Assembly (NCBI RefSeq): GCF_003669015.1
Contig: NZ_CP033069.1
Span: forward strand, 375,001-439,000
DNA: 64,000 nucleotides
Reading direction: 5' to 3'
Source: Acidovorax sp. 1608163
GTDB lineage: Bacteria; Pseudomonadota; Gammaproteobacteria; Burkholderiales; Burkholderiaceae_C
A program made the position numbers and the translations under genes. Shown here piece by piece: positions 11,465-21,210 of the stretch. Positions within the stretch are counted from its first letter, which is position 1; each line of letters starts with the position of its first letter. Below the pieces are notes generated by a model that saw only the letters and a program-made list of their open reading frames with translations, had not been told where the DNA came from and did no database searches.

Positions 11465-13009
11465 GTGGATTTTCCAGCGCTACAAACCCGGCTGCGCAGT
11501 TTTGCTGCAGCCCGTGATTGGCAGTCTCGCCACGCGCCAAAGAACCTAGCCATGGCGCTGACGGTGGAGGCGGCGGGACTGCTGGAGCTGTTCCAGTGGA
11601 CGACGCTCAGCGAATCGCGGGGTGTGGCACGCGACCCCGTCCACAAAGAGCGCGTGGCCCATGGGATCGCCGACGTGCTGTTGTGTCTGGTGCAACTGGC
11701 AGACCAGGCTGGGGTTGATCTGCCAGAGGCCGTGGAGCAGACGCTGCGTGCCAAGGCGCTTGAACACCCACCTAAGCACCCGGAGTTGGAGCCTCCCACG
11801 CCCGCTGCCGCTGTGGCGGCAATGCCAGCACCGACAGCCCCCAGGGTGCACTTGCTCGTCGATTGGGAAAACGTGCAGCCCAAGGGCGATGAACTCCAGG
11901 CCCTGGTGCCGCAGGGCACGCATGTGTGGTTGTTCCATGGCCCGCGCCAGACGGTGGATGCATCGGGTCATCGGCAGGTCTACGGGGCAGAACAGGTGAC
12001 GCTCGTTCAGAGAACGGGCACGGGCAAAAACGCGCTGGATTTTCAGCTGACCTACTACGTCGGATACATCTCGGCCAACATTTCGGCCCGCCAGTCGGAG
12101 GGCACGTTTTTCGTCGTCTCCAACGACCAGGGGTATGAACCCATGCTCGCGCATGCGCGGGAGCTGGGGTTTGATGCGCAGCAGCGTGGGTTCCGCAGAG
12201 TGCAGGCACCACTCGCCGCACCCGCAGTATCCGAGGCGCCCGTGGTGCTGAAGTCAGCGCCAGTGCTGCAGCCAGAGCCTCCATCGGCGGTGAACCCTGC
12301 GGTGGAGGCGACGGTCAAGACCACAGCGAAAGCTGTGGCACCACTGCCTCCGCCTGCAAAAGCTGCTCCGGCCCGCACCCAGGCCACGCGGGCAGACATG
12401 CAGCAACTGCTGGCCCAACTGGATGGGCTGGCTCCACCTCACCGCCCCGTGCAGAAGGATGCGCTGTTGGTGCTGCTGCAAAGTTGGTTGGGCGAGCCCA
12501 GTGCCAGGTCTGCGCGCACATCGCACGCCCTGGCCCAATTGCAGGCGCGAAAGCGGGTGATGGTAAAGGGCGATGCGGTGTCCTATCCAACTGCTGCTGT
12601 GGCCCACCCTGCGGTCAAAAAAGCGGCTCCCAAGGCGGTGACTGCAAAGGCCGCCGCTGCAAAGAAAGCATCTGCACCCAAAGTGCCCGCACAGCCGCCG
12701 GTGCTGAAGAAGTCCGCTGCTTCGACCCCACCCAAGCCGCCCATCCCTGCCGTTGGCAAGACCTCGGCGAAGACGGCGCAATCCCCCACTGCAGCCCAGG
12801 TGGCGCGGGCGGTGCTGTCCAGCCTTCAAAAAATGACCACAAACAAGCCCCGGCAACGTGCAGGCTTGCTCAAGCACATCCAGACCCACGCCGCACGGGC
12901 GGAAGACCCGGTGGCCATGGCGCTGCGCGTGCTTGGCTTGCTGGAGGCTCGTAAGGACGTGGCCACCGCATCGGATGGCAAGAGGGTCACCTACTTCAAA
13001 GCGAAATAG
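11465..13009 (+). CDS. MazG-like / PIN-like domain fusion protein
   Basis: A 514 aa protein of unknown role. Residues 1-100 align with MazG-like (dCTPase-type) pyrophosphohydrolases (KNLAMALTVEAAGLLELFQW, IADVLLCLVQLADQAGVDL), but each metal-binding pair has lost one acid: the usual ExxE is E35-x-x-G38 and ExxD is G67-x-x-D70. Residues 127-243 are a PIN/NYN-like nuclease domain with D133 (LLVDWENVQ), D192 (NALDFQLTYYVG) and D221 (VVSNDQGYEPML). After a linker come two similar winged-helix-like units (about 312-376 and 446-513) separated by an Ala/Lys/Pro-rich histone-H1-like tract. The GTG at 11465 was chosen because GGAG lies 7 nt upstream and homology begins there. The stop codon TAG lies in the next palindromic repeat. 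An RNA- or DNA-cleaving role is plausible but unproven. Confidence 0.75.
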   Translation: MDFPALQTRLRSFAAARDWQSRHAPKNLAMALTVEAAGLLELFQWTTLSESRGVARDPVHKERVAHGIADVLLCLVQLADQAGVDLPEAVEQTLRAKALEHPPKHPELEPPTPAAAVAAMPAPTAPRVHLLVDWENVQPKGDELQALVPQGTHVWLFHGPRQTVDASGHRQVYGAEQVTLVQRTGTGKNALDFQLTYYVGYISANISARQSEGTFFVVSNDQGYEPMLAHARELGFDAQQRGFRRVQAPLAAPAVSEAPVVLKSAPVLQPEPPSAVNPAVEATVKTTAKAVAPLPPPAKAAPARTQATRADMQQLLAQLDGLAPPHRPVQKDALLVLLQSWLGEPSARSARTSHALAQLQARKRVMVKGDAVSYPTAAVAHPAVKKAAPKAVTAKAAAAKKASAPKVPAQPPVLKKSAASTPPKPPIPAVGKTSAKTAQSPTAAQVARAVLSSLQKMTTNKPRQRAGLLKHIQTHAARAEDPVAMALRVLGLLEARKDVATASDGKRVTYFKAK

Positions 13010-13046
13010 GCACCTAGCGCTTATAAATTAAGCGCTAGGTGCTATT
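13005..13046. repeat. Palindromic element copy 3 (intergenic, supplies a stop codon)
   Basis: Arms GCACCTAGCGCTTA (13010-13023) and TAAGCGCTAGGTGC (13029-13042) with a 5 nt loop. Both arms differ from copy 1 in a paired way (CTG/CAG has become CAC/GTG), so the stem is preserved. The TAG at 13007-13009 ends the upstream gene within the element. Its position between convergent genes suits a bidirectional terminator. Confidence 0.88.
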
Positions 13047-13058
13047 GAAGGCATAGCA

Positions 13059-15745
13059 TTAAAGCATGCCCTGCTGCAACCTCAGCAGCGTCTGGCTCAC
13101 CAGCGCACGCAGCGCTGGGGCTCGCACCGGCTTGGCCAGAAAGCCCCAGCCGCGTTCGGCGGCTTGGCGGCGCAGTGTTGCGTCGCGTTCAGCGGTGACC
13201 AGGATCACGGCGGGGCTTTGGCCCCAGCGTTGGCACAGTTCGGCATACACCTCTGGCCCCTGGTGGCCAGCACCCAAGTGCACGTCCAGCAACACGAGCT
13301 GGGGCGCCTGCCCTGGGCGAGCCTGCTCCAGTGCCTGTTGCGGGCCGCCTGCCAGTGGCACGTCGCAGCCCCAGCGTTGCAGCAAGGCGCGTGTGGCGGC
13401 GCAGGTGGGGCCGTCGTCTTCGATCACCCAGGCGCTGCTGCCTTGCAGCGGGGCGTCGTCCAACGCGGGCTGTGCGGTGGCGCGGGCTGGAGTGGGTTGC
13501 ACCGCAGCCGGGTCGCCCAGCGGCACGCACACCCAGAACACGCTGCCACGCCCTAGCTGCGATCGCAGGCCAATCTCGTGCCCGAGCAGGCGGCCCAGGC
13601 GCTCGACGATGGCCAGGCCCAGGCCTGTGCCCCGGTCGTCGGCGCGGCCCTCGTCCAGACGGCGGAATTCCTCAAAAATCTCGCGCTGCAGTGCCTCGGG
13701 GATGCCGGGGCCTTGGTCATGTACCTCAATGCGCAGGTGCTCGCCGTCCGCCCGCTTCACCCGCCGGCAGCCCACCACGATGCGCCCGCGCCGGCTGTAG
13801 CGGATGGCGTTGGAGACAAAGTTCTGCACGATGCGCCGCAGCAGGTTCTCGTCGGTGCGCACCACGGCGCGCGTGGGCACGCAGCTGAGCTTCAGCCCCT
13901 GGCTCTCGGCCAGCACACCAAAGTTGTGGGCCAGCACCTGCAGCAGTGGGCCCAGGGCTACGTCGTGGATGTGCACGTCGAGCTGGCCCGATTCCATGCG
14001 CGAGATGTCGAGCAGGCTGCCCAGGATGGCGTCTTGCGCGGCCAGTGCGCCTTCGATGCTGTCGGCGGCATGCTGGGCCGCATCCCCCTGCAGGTGGCTG
14101 CGCAGCAGCGAGGTGAACATGCGCGCGGCGTTCAGCGGTTGCAGCAGGTCGTGCACGGCGGCGGCCACAAAGCGGGTTTTGGAGCGGTTGGCCTGCTCGG
14201 CTTCGCGCCGCGCGGCGTCCAGGTCGCGGGTGCGGTCGGCCACGCGCTGCTCTAGCGCATCGGCCAGCGATCGCAGCTCGCGCGCGGCGTTCTTGTAGCT
14301 GGTGATGTCGGCGTAGCTGGTCACAAAACCGCCCTCGGGCAGCGGGTTGCCCCGGATCTCCAGCACGGTGCCGTCCTCCTTGGCGCTTTCGTGCAGGTGG
14401 GGCGTGCCGCTGCGCAGGTGCTCCAGCCGCCGCTCGATGGACTCCTCCACCCGGCCGTGCCCCAGCAGCCCGCGGCGTGCGTTGTGGCGCAGCAGGTCGG
14501 CAATGGGGCGGCCCACCTGCATCAGGTCGGCCGGGTAGCGAAACAGCTGCACGTAGCGCGAGTTCCAGGCGACCAGGTTCAGTTCCGCATCGATGATGAC
14601 CACGCCTTGCGGCAGGTGCTCCAGGCTTCGGCTCAAGCCCGTGTCTGTCTGCTGGGCGGCCTGCTGCGCGGCCTGCACGATGCCGTCCTGCGCGGTGCGC
14701 AGCTCTTGCGCATGCTGTTGCAGCACGGTTTCCAGCTCTTGACGGCTGCGCTGGCGCAGGCGGGCCAGGCGTTGGCGCTGGCGCACAAACAGCACCAGCA
14801 GCGACAAGGCCAGCCAGCCGCCCCCGCCAGCCGCAGCGGCCCAGCGGCTGTCGACCAGGCTGCTGTGGGTTTCATGCACCAGGTGCAATTGCCAGGGGGT
14901 GCCGGGCAGCGGCTGGGTTTGCCATAGCGCGCGGCCGGGCAGGGGGGCAGATCGGCAGAGAGCAGGCGCACCAGCCGGCCCCCGTTGTCCAGACGGTCGT
15001 CCACCCGCAACTCCAGCGGCCGCAGGGGTTGGTCGGAGTACTGCCGCGTGGCCATCAGCTCGCGGCGCTCCTCGTCGTCCAGCGGCTCCAGCAGGCGGTA
15101 GCGCCAGGCGTCCTGGCTGGCCAGAAAGACGACCCCGTGCGCGTCCGACGCGAGCACGATGTCGGGCGTCTGCAGCCACTCGCGCTCCAGCTCCTGCAGG
15201 GCAATCTTGATGGCCACCAGCCCCAGGATGTGGCCGGTTTCATCGCGGATGGCCTGCGACAGGAAGTAGCCCGCCTCGCCGGTGGTCACGCCAATGCCGT
15301 AGAAGCTGCCGCGCCCCTGGGCCAGCGCCTGCTGCACGTAGGGGCGAAAGCTGTAGTCCACGCCCACGTTGCTGGTGGCGGTGCGCCAGTTGCTGGCGGC
15401 CACGGCCAGGCCCTCGCGGTTGAGCAGGGTCAGGGTGGACGACTGGCTGGCGCCGTTGGCCTGCTCCAGCTTGAGGTTGAGCTGCTCGACCTCGGCCGGG
15501 CGCAGGGGGCGTTGCAGGGCGCTTTGCAACTGCGCGTCCAGCGCCAGCACCTCCGGCAGGGTGCGGTAGCGGTCGATGCGCTGGGCCAATGTCTGGCCAT
15601 ACAGGCCCAGCTGGCGCTGCACGCTGTCGCTTTCGTCGTGCAGCGACCGGTGCCACGCCCATTGCCCGGCCACCAACATGCAGCCCACCGTGCCGGCGAG
15701 CAGGATCAGCAGCGTCCAGAGTTGGCGAAGGCGGGGCGTAGACAT
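13059..15745 (-). pseudogene. Hybrid histidine kinase with DctB-like sensor domain, frameshifted
   Basis: A membrane sensor kinase. Order: TM helix (about 10-32), periplasmic double-Cache domain with a DctB-like core (VAASNWRTATSNVGVDYSFR, GRGSFYGIGVTTGEAGYFLS), second TM near 325-345, coiled coil, PAS, HisKA (AAVHDLLQPLNAARM), HATPase (NAIRYS, GPGIP, RGTGLGLAIVERL) and a C-terminal receiver (LVLLDVHLG). The Cache half and the kinase half are in different frames; one extra base at the G run 14942-14947 restores LLSADLPPLPGRALW and an 895 aa protein. Divergent from dctA, so C4-dicarboxylate sensing is the natural inference. The NarL-type regulator at 10744 is the likely partner. Probable sequencing undercall. 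Confidence 0.87.
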
Positions 15746-15821
15746 GTCTGAGGGGGCGTGGTGGAGAGGGCGCTGTGCAGTCTGGGGCGGGTGAGAGTGT
15801 GCCGCACCCTGTTGGGGACTA

Positions 15822-15831
15822 GGTAGTTACC
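15822..15831. promoter_or_regulatory. Perfect palindrome upstream of dctA
   Basis: GGTAGTTACC, a perfect 10 bp palindrome, lies about 150 bp upstream of the dctA start in the 238 bp space between the divergent kinase and dctA. It could be a half of a NarL-type regulator site controlling either gene. Short enough to arise by chance; no promoter elements could be assigned with confidence. Confidence 0.3.
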
Positions 15832-15983
15832 CTGATGGGGCGCGTGTGCTCTCCTATGGGGCGGCTTGGGACTAATACCAATAGGTTATCGGCTGAAACA
15901 AATTGCAGCGGTACAAACAGCACCCTTAACGCGCACCTGTCGCACCCCGGTGGTGCGCCCCGCGATTTTTGGAGACCCGCCCC

Positions 15984-17354
15984 ATGCACAACCATTCCGC
16001 TCCAGCCGCTTCGACCTTGAAGCTGCCCTTCTATCGGCAACTGTACTTCCAGGTGGTGTTGGCCATCGTCCTGGGCGTGCTGTTGGGCCACTTCGAGCCC
16101 TCTTATGGCGAGGCGCTCAAGCCGCTGGGCGATGCCTTCATCAAGCTGGTGAAGATGATCATCGCCCCGGTGATCTTCCTGACCATTGTGACCGGCATCG
16201 CAGGCATGTCCCAGCTCTCCACCGTGGGGCGCGTCTTTGGCAAGGCCATGGCGTACTTCCTGTTCTTCTCCACGCTGGCCCTGGTGGTGGGCCTGGTGGT
16301 GGCCAATGTGGTGCAGCCTGGCGCGGGCATGAACATCAACCCCGCTGACCTGGACCAGACGGCCGTCAAGGGCTACGTGGCCAAGTCGCACGAGATGACG
16401 CTCACCGGCTTTGCGTTGGACATCATCCCCAAGACCCTGGTCAGCCCCTTCGTGGGCGACAACATCCTGCAGGTGTTGCTGGTGGCCGTGCTGTTCGGCG
16501 TCGGCCTGGCCATGGTGGGTGAGCCTGGCCGTCCGGTGTTGAACTTCCTGGAAGCCCTCACCACCCCCGTGTTCAAGGTGGTGGGCATTGTCATGAAGGC
16601 AGCACCTTTGGGCGCCTTCGGGGCCATGGCGTTCACCATTGGCAAGTTTGGCCTGGGCTCGCTGGTCAACCTGGCGTGGCTGGTGGGCTCGTTCTACATC
16701 ACCTCGCTGCTGTTCGTGCTGGTGATCTTGGGCTTTGTCTGCCGCCTGTGCGGCTTCTCGGTGCTCAAGCTGTGCCGCTACCTCAAGGCCGAGCTGATGC
16801 TGGTGCTGGGCACCTCGTCGTCCGAATCCGCCCTGCCATCACTGATGGAAAAGATGGAAAAGGCCGGCTGCAGCAAGTCGGTGGTGGGCCTTGTGGTGCC
16901 CACGGGCTACTCCTTCAACCTGGACGGCACCAACATCTACATGACGCTGGCTGCGCTGTTCATCGCCCAGGCCACCAACACCGAACTGACGCTGGGCCAC
17001 CAGGTGGCGCTGCTGCTGGTGGCGATGCTCAGCTCCAAGGGCGCGGCCGGCGTGACCGGCGCGGGCTTCATCACCCTGGCCGCCACCTTGGCCGTGGTGC
17101 CCGAAGTGCCTGTGGCCGGCATGGCGCTGATCCTGGGCGTGGACCGCTTCATGAGCGAATGCCGCTCGCTGACCAACTTCATCGGCAACGCCGTGGCCAC
17201 CGTGGTCGTCTCGCGCTGGGAAAACGCGCTGGACCACGAACGCCTGGACGCCGCACTCAACGGCCACGCACTGCCTGCCCCCACCATAGCGGCCACCGCA
17301 CCGGTGATGACTGCCGACGTACCTGCGGGGGCTGCGGCACGCACGGTGGCTTGA
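15984..17354 (+). CDS. dctA: C4-dicarboxylate:cation symporter DctA
   Basis: An inner-membrane DAACS symporter importing succinate, fumarate and malate with protons or sodium. It is 456 aa with the family signatures [20 protein letters not shown] (near 50), [20 protein letters not shown] (hairpin HP1), [20 protein letters not shown] (TM7) and [20 protein letters not shown] (HP2). The ATG at 15984 follows GGAG by 9 nt; an in-frame TTG five codons earlier is less likely. It is divergent from the DctB-like kinase gene and followed by a strong terminator, so it is monocistronic. Confidence 0.96.
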   Translation: MHNHSAPAASTLKLPFYRQLYFQVVLAIVLGVLLGHFEPSYGEALKPLGDAFIKLVKMIIAPVIFLTIVTGIAGMSQLSTVGRVFGKAMAYFLFFSTLALVVGLVVANVVQPGAGMNINPADLDQTAVKGYVAKSHEMTLTGFALDIIPKTLVSPFVGDNILQVLLVAVLFGVGLAMVGEPGRPVLNFLEALTTPVFKVVGIVMKAAPLGAFGAMAFTIGKFGLGSLVNLAWLVGSFYITSLLFVLVILGFVCRLCGFSVLKLCRYLKAELMLVLGTSSSESALPSLMEKMEKAGCSKSVVGLVVPTGYSFNLDGTNIYMTLAALFIAQATNTELTLGHQVALLLVAMLSSKGAAGVTGAGFITLAATLAVVPEVPVAGMALILGVDRFMSECRSLTNFIGNAVATVVVSRWENALDHERLDAALNGHALPAPTIAATAPVMTADVPAGAAARTVA

Positions 17355-17377
17355 TCCGCCTCCCCTGGGGTTCGACC

Positions 17378-17416
17378 AACGCGGCGCAGGCTTCAGGGCC
17401 TGCGCCGCGTTTTTTC
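17378..17416 (+). terminator. dctA intrinsic terminator
   Basis: A hairpin with 14 bp arms AACGCGGCGCAGGC and GCCTGCGCCGCGTT followed by TTTTTT, 24 bp after the dctA stop. Confidence 0.93.
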
Positions 17417-17481
17417 TGGGGCCGTGTGGGATTTGCCTCAAGCACAATGGCGGTCTCACCGGGGCATACCAAGGAAACTCC

Positions 17482-17928
17482 ATGACTCTCGAAGCCGTTT
17501 TGGCCGCATTGCACTTGCTGGCCATCCTCACGCTGGTGGTTTTTTTGACCAGCGAAGCCGCACTTTGCCGCTCGGAATGGATGAGCTCCGCCGTGGTCAA
17601 GCGCCTGGCGCGGCTGGACCTGATCTACGGCATCACGGCCGTGGTGCTTTTGGCAACGGGTCTGGCGCGCCTGTATCTGGGGGTGAAAGGGCTGTCCTGG
17701 TATGTGTCACAGCCGCTGTTCCACATCAAGATCACCTTGTTCGTGTTGATGGGGTTGATCTCCATCAAGCCCACGCTGACCTTTCGCCGCTGGCTCAAAG
17801 TGCTGAACAGCACGGGTGCATTGCCCGGCGAGGCCGAAGTGCGCAGCACCCGCCGCTGGGTCATGGTGCAGTCCCACATCCTGCCCGTGGTTGCGGTGAT
17901 TGCCGTGTTCTGGGCGCGTGGGTGGTAA
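17482..17928 (+). CDS. DUF2214 family membrane protein
   Basis: A 148 aa predicted inner-membrane protein with four hydrophobic helices (about 2-22, 45-67, 78-96 and 127-145). The segments FLTSEAALCRSEW and DLIYGITAVVLLATGLARL match DUF2214 (COG5615), a family without known function. It is flanked by terminators on both sides and so is probably transcribed alone. Confidence 0.85.
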   Translation: MTLEAVLAALHLLAILTLVVFLTSEAALCRSEWMSSAVVKRLARLDLIYGITAVVLLATGLARLYLGVKGLSWYVSQPLFHIKITLFVLMGLISIKPTLTFRRWLKVLNSTGALPGEAEVRSTRRWVMVQSHILPVVAVIAVFWARGW

Positions 17929-17960
17929 CGGGCACTGAGCGCAGTACATAGCCCCAATGA

Positions 17961-17994
17961 AAAAGCCCGCCAGACGTGAGTCTGGCGGGCTTTT
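17961..17994. terminator. Bidirectional terminator
   Basis: A stem GCCCGCCAGAC / GTCTGGCGGGC with loop GTGA, with AAAA on the left and TTTT on the right. It separates the convergent DUF2214 and psiF genes and can end both transcripts. Confidence 0.92.
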
Positions 17995-18033
17995 CCGTGT
18001 GGGGTGGGCGGATAGTGGGAACCGCCCAGTCCC

Positions 18034-18438
18034 TCACTTCTTGAGGCACTCGCTCATGAATGCCTTGCGTTCGTCGCCCTTGAGTGTCTTGGCCTTGGCG
18101 TCTGCATTGCAGGTCTTCATCTTGTCTTGCTGCGTCGCAGGCTTGTTGCTCAGGCAAGTCTTCATGAACGCCTTGCGGTCATCGCCCTTCTTGTCCGCCG
18201 CTTCTGTGTTGCAGGTGGCCATTTTGGATTGTTGCTTGGTGTGCGCTGCTGCTGGAGCGGAGGCAGGCGCCGCAGGGGCGGCTGCCACGGGCGCTGCTGC
18301 TGCCGGTGCGGCGGCGGGGGCTGGAGCGGTCTTGGCTGCAGGTGCTGCGGCCCCAGCGGCGGCGGGTGCATCGGCAGCATGGGCTGCGCTGATCGAAAGG
18401 GCCAGGCTCAGGGCGGTCAGGGAGAGAAGCTTTTTCAT
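18034..18438 (-). CDS. PsiF repeat family protein
   Basis: A secreted or periplasmic small protein of 134 aa. A signal peptide (MKKLLSLTALSLALSISAAH, cleaved near AHA) is followed by an Ala/Pro-rich linker and two PsiF repeats (MATCNTEAADKKGDDRKAFM and MKTCNADAKAK with GDERKAFMSECLKK). The family is named for E. coli phosphate-starvation-inducible PsiF; its molecular role is unknown. The ATG at 18438 has GGAG upstream and starts the signal peptide, so the longer open frame was not used. No pho box was recognised in the 284 bp before argS. Confidence 0.9.
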   Translation of the reverse strand: MKKLLSLTALSLALSISAAHAADAPAAAGAAAPAAKTAPAPAAAPAAAAPVAAAPAAPASAPAAAHTKQQSKMATCNTEAADKKGDDRKAFMKTCLSNKPATQQDKMKTCNADAKAKTLKGDERKAFMSECLKK

Positions 18439-18722
18439 AGGGGCTCCAGAATGTTTTAGGAACATCGATAACCAATCCGGTATGGATGGTAGGGTTTCAA
18501 CGCGCCAGATTCTGGCGGCGCTGACAGTTCCGCATCATGGGGCCTGTTTCTTACGATCTGTTGCGCTTCACGCCAATCGGTGACTTATCGATCATGGCCC
18601 GGCTCACTTTGAGGCCGTGGCGGGTGTTGATCGGTGCTTTCGGGCCGCTGTGGCCCCTGGTCTGTGGTGTGCTTGGTCACTGCGTTTACAGCGCCACAGG
18701 TGGCGCCCCGTAAAATCCTCCG

Positions 18723-20432
18723 ATGCTCTCTGTCAAAAACGAACTTCTGGCCACATTGGCTACCGCGCTGGATGCCATTTCGCCCGGCGCAGGCGCCAAG
18801 GCGGCCTTTGAATCCCCCAAGGTTGCTGCCCATGGCGACTTTGCCTGCACTGCAGCCATGCAATTGGCCAAGCCGCTGAAGCTCAACCCCCGTGCGCTGG
18901 GCGAGCAACTCAAGGCCGCACTGGAGGCCACGCCCGCTTTTGCCCGCTGGGTGGCGGGCATTGAAATCGCCGGGCCAGGCTTTCTGAACATCCGCCTGCA
19001 GCCCGCCGCCAAGCAAGAAATTGTGCGCGAGGTGTTGGCCGCTGGCGAGCGTTTTGGTTATCAGCCTGACAACGGTCAGCGTGTGCTGGTCGAGTTTGTG
19101 TCGGCCAACCCCACGGGCCCACTGCACGTGGGCCATGGCCGCCAAGCTGCGCTGGGCGATGCCATCTGCAACCTGTTCAGCACCCAGGGCTGGAACGTGC
19201 ACCGCGAGTTCTATTACAACGACGCGGGCGTGCAGATCGACACCCTGACCAAGAGCACGCAACTGCGCGCCAAGGGCTTCAAGCCCGGCGACGACTGCTG
19301 GCCCACGGACAGCGACAACCCGCTGGCCAAGAACTTCTACAACGGCGACTACATCGCCGACATTGCAGAGGCCTTCAAGGCCAAAGCCACCGTCAAGGCC
19401 GATGACCGCGAATTCACCGCCAATGGCGATGTCGAGGACTACGACAACATCCGCCAGTTTGCGGTGGCCTACCTGCGCAATGAGCAGGACAAGGACTTGC
19501 AGGCGTTCAACCTGCACTTTGACGAGTACTACCTTGAATCCAGCCTGTACACCAGCGGCCGCGTCGAGGCCACGGTGAACAAGCTCGTGGCCAACGGCAA
19601 GACCTACGAGCAAGACGGCGCGTTGTGGCTCAAGAGCACCGACTATGGTGATGACAAGGACCGCGTCATGCGCAAGCAGGACGGCACCTTCACCTACTTC
19701 GTGCCTGATGTGGCGTACCACATTGCCAAGTGGGAGCGCGGCTTCACCAAGGTCGTCAACATCCAGGGCACCGACCACCACGGCACCATCGCACGGGTGC
19801 GCGCTGGCCTGCAGGCGGCCGATGTGGGCATTCCACAAGGCTACCCAGACTACGTGCTGCACACCATGGTGCGCGTGGTGCGCGGTGGCGAAGAGGTCAA
19901 GATCAGCAAGCGTGCGGGCAGCTACGTCACGCTGCGCGATTTGATCGAGTGGACGAGCAAGGACGCCGTGCGCTTCTTCCTTTTGAGCCGCAAGCCCGAT
20001 ACCGAGTACACCTTCGACGTGGACCTGGCTGTGGCCCAGAACAACGACAACCCCGTGTACTACGTGCAGTACGCGCATGCCCGTATCCAATCGGTGCTGC
20101 GTGCGTGGCAAGAGGCGGGCGGTGGGGATGTCGCTGCGCTCAAGGATGTGGATCTGTCGGCTCTGGAAGGCCCGCAGGCCCAGGCCCTGATGCTGCAGCT
20201 GGCCAAGTACCCCGAGATGCTCACGGCCGCAGCCGACGGCGAAGCCCCGCACGACGTCACTTTCTATCTGCGCGACTTGGCATCGGCCTACCACAGCTAC
20301 TACGATGCCGAGCGCATTTTGGTGGACGACGAAGCGATCAAGAAAGCCCGCCTGGCGCTGGTTGCCGCGACGGCGCAGGTGTTGCACAACGGCCTGGCCG
20401 TGCTGGGTGTGTCGGCTCCGGCCAGAATGTAA
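18723..20432 (+). CDS. argS: Arginine--tRNA ligase
   Basis: Class I aminoacyl-tRNA synthetase charging tRNA-Arg, cytoplasmic. The 569 aa length is typical. It shows the N-terminal Add-1 domain, the HIGH motif in [13 protein letters not shown] (about 130-142), [13 protein letters not shown], the class Ia KMSKS equivalent [15 protein letters not shown], and a C-terminal anticodon-binding DALR domain ([34 protein letters not shown]). It is followed after 12 bp by the SPOR protein gene, so the two are probably cotranscribed. Confidence 0.98.
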   Translation: MLSVKNELLATLATALDAISPGAGAKAAFESPKVAAHGDFACTAAMQLAKPLKLNPRALGEQLKAALEATPAFARWVAGIEIAGPGFLNIRLQPAAKQEIVREVLAAGERFGYQPDNGQRVLVEFVSANPTGPLHVGHGRQAALGDAICNLFSTQGWNVHREFYYNDAGVQIDTLTKSTQLRAKGFKPGDDCWPTDSDNPLAKNFYNGDYIADIAEAFKAKATVKADDREFTANGDVEDYDNIRQFAVAYLRNEQDKDLQAFNLHFDEYYLESSLYTSGRVEATVNKLVANGKTYEQDGALWLKSTDYGDDKDRVMRKQDGTFTYFVPDVAYHIAKWERGFTKVVNIQGTDHHGTIARVRAGLQAADVGIPQGYPDYVLHTMVRVVRGGEEVKISKRAGSYVTLRDLIEWTSKDAVRFFLLSRKPDTEYTFDVDLAVAQNNDNPVYYVQYAHARIQSVLRAWQEAGGGDVAALKDVDLSALEGPQAQALMLQLAKYPEMLTAAADGEAPHDVTFYLRDLASAYHSYYDAERILVDDEAIKKARLALVAATAQVLHNGLAVLGVSAPARM

Positions 20433-20444
20433 GCAGGAACTACC

Positions 20445-21128
20445 ATGAAGAAAAAGCAGTTGGGCGGAACCATCCTGGGTTTCATTCTGGGCGTTATCGT
20501 GGGGCTGGGTTCTGCCCTGGCCGTGGCCGTGTATGTGACCAAGGTGCCCGTGCCGTTCTTGAACAAAGGCAGTGCACGCGGGGTGGACCAAGACGCCGCC
20601 GAGGCCCAAAAGAACAAGGACTGGGACCCCAACTCGCCGTTGCGCAGCAAGTCTGCGGCCAAGGCCGCTGCGCAGGCGGCGGCTGCCGCATCGGCCCCCG
20701 CCGCCAGTGGCCCGGTGACGCCAGCCCAGACGGCTGCCGCCACGCCAGACCCCAAGGCGACGGCCGCATCGGCCCCTAAAGCGGCTGCCAGCAAGCCGGA
20801 AAAAACCGACACGGCCAAGCCCGCCGCCACCAGTGCCGACCCGCTGGGCGACCTGGCCAAAGCCAAGGCCGCAGAATCCGGCGGGGCCGACCCCTACGAT
20901 TACTTTGTGCAGGCCGGGGCCTTCCGCACCCAGGCCGATGCCGACGCCCAGCGCGCCAAACTGGCCATGATGGGCTGGGAAGCCCGGGTGAGCGAGCGCG
21001 AGCAAAATGGCCGCCCGGTCTTCCGCGTGCGGGTGGGCCCGTTCGCCAAACGGGATGACGCTGCCGCCCTGAAGGACAAACTGGACGACACCGGCGTGGA
21101 GTCCGCGCTGGTGCGCGTGCAGCGCTGA
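20445..21128 (+). CDS. SPOR domain protein (FtsN/DedD-like)
   Basis: A bitopic inner-membrane protein of 227 aa. A short cytoplasmic N-terminus (MKKKQLGG), one TM helix (about 10-30), an Ala/Pro-rich periplasmic linker and a C-terminal SPOR domain (about 148-226: YDYFVQAGAFRTQADADAQR, FRVRVGPFAKRDDA). SPOR domains bind denuded septal peptidoglycan, so a role at the division site is likely. The position after argS is common for FtsN-like proteins in betaproteobacteria. Whether it is true FtsN cannot be settled. Confidence 0.9.
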   Translation: MKKKQLGGTILGFILGVIVGLGSALAVAVYVTKVPVPFLNKGSARGVDQDAAEAQKNKDWDPNSPLRSKSAAKAAAQAAAAASAPAASGPVTPAQTAAATPDPKATAASAPKAAASKPEKTDTAKPAATSADPLGDLAKAKAAESGGADPYDYFVQAGAFRTQADADAQRAKLAMMGWEARVSEREQNGRPVFRVRVGPFAKRDDAAALKDKLDDTGVESALVRVQR

Positions 21129-21210
21129 CGTTTTTGCGCCCGGCCGCTGCTGAACTTTTTCCAGGTATGCCGCTCACATCCCCAAGACCAGATCAAGGAG
21201 TGTTCTTTTC

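Noticed and set aside
18585..21005. 806-codon open frame on the minus strand
   Set aside because: Lies antisense to argS and the SPOR gene. Its residue mix (His, Gly, Val rich) is a shadow of GC-rich coding sequence on the plus strand.
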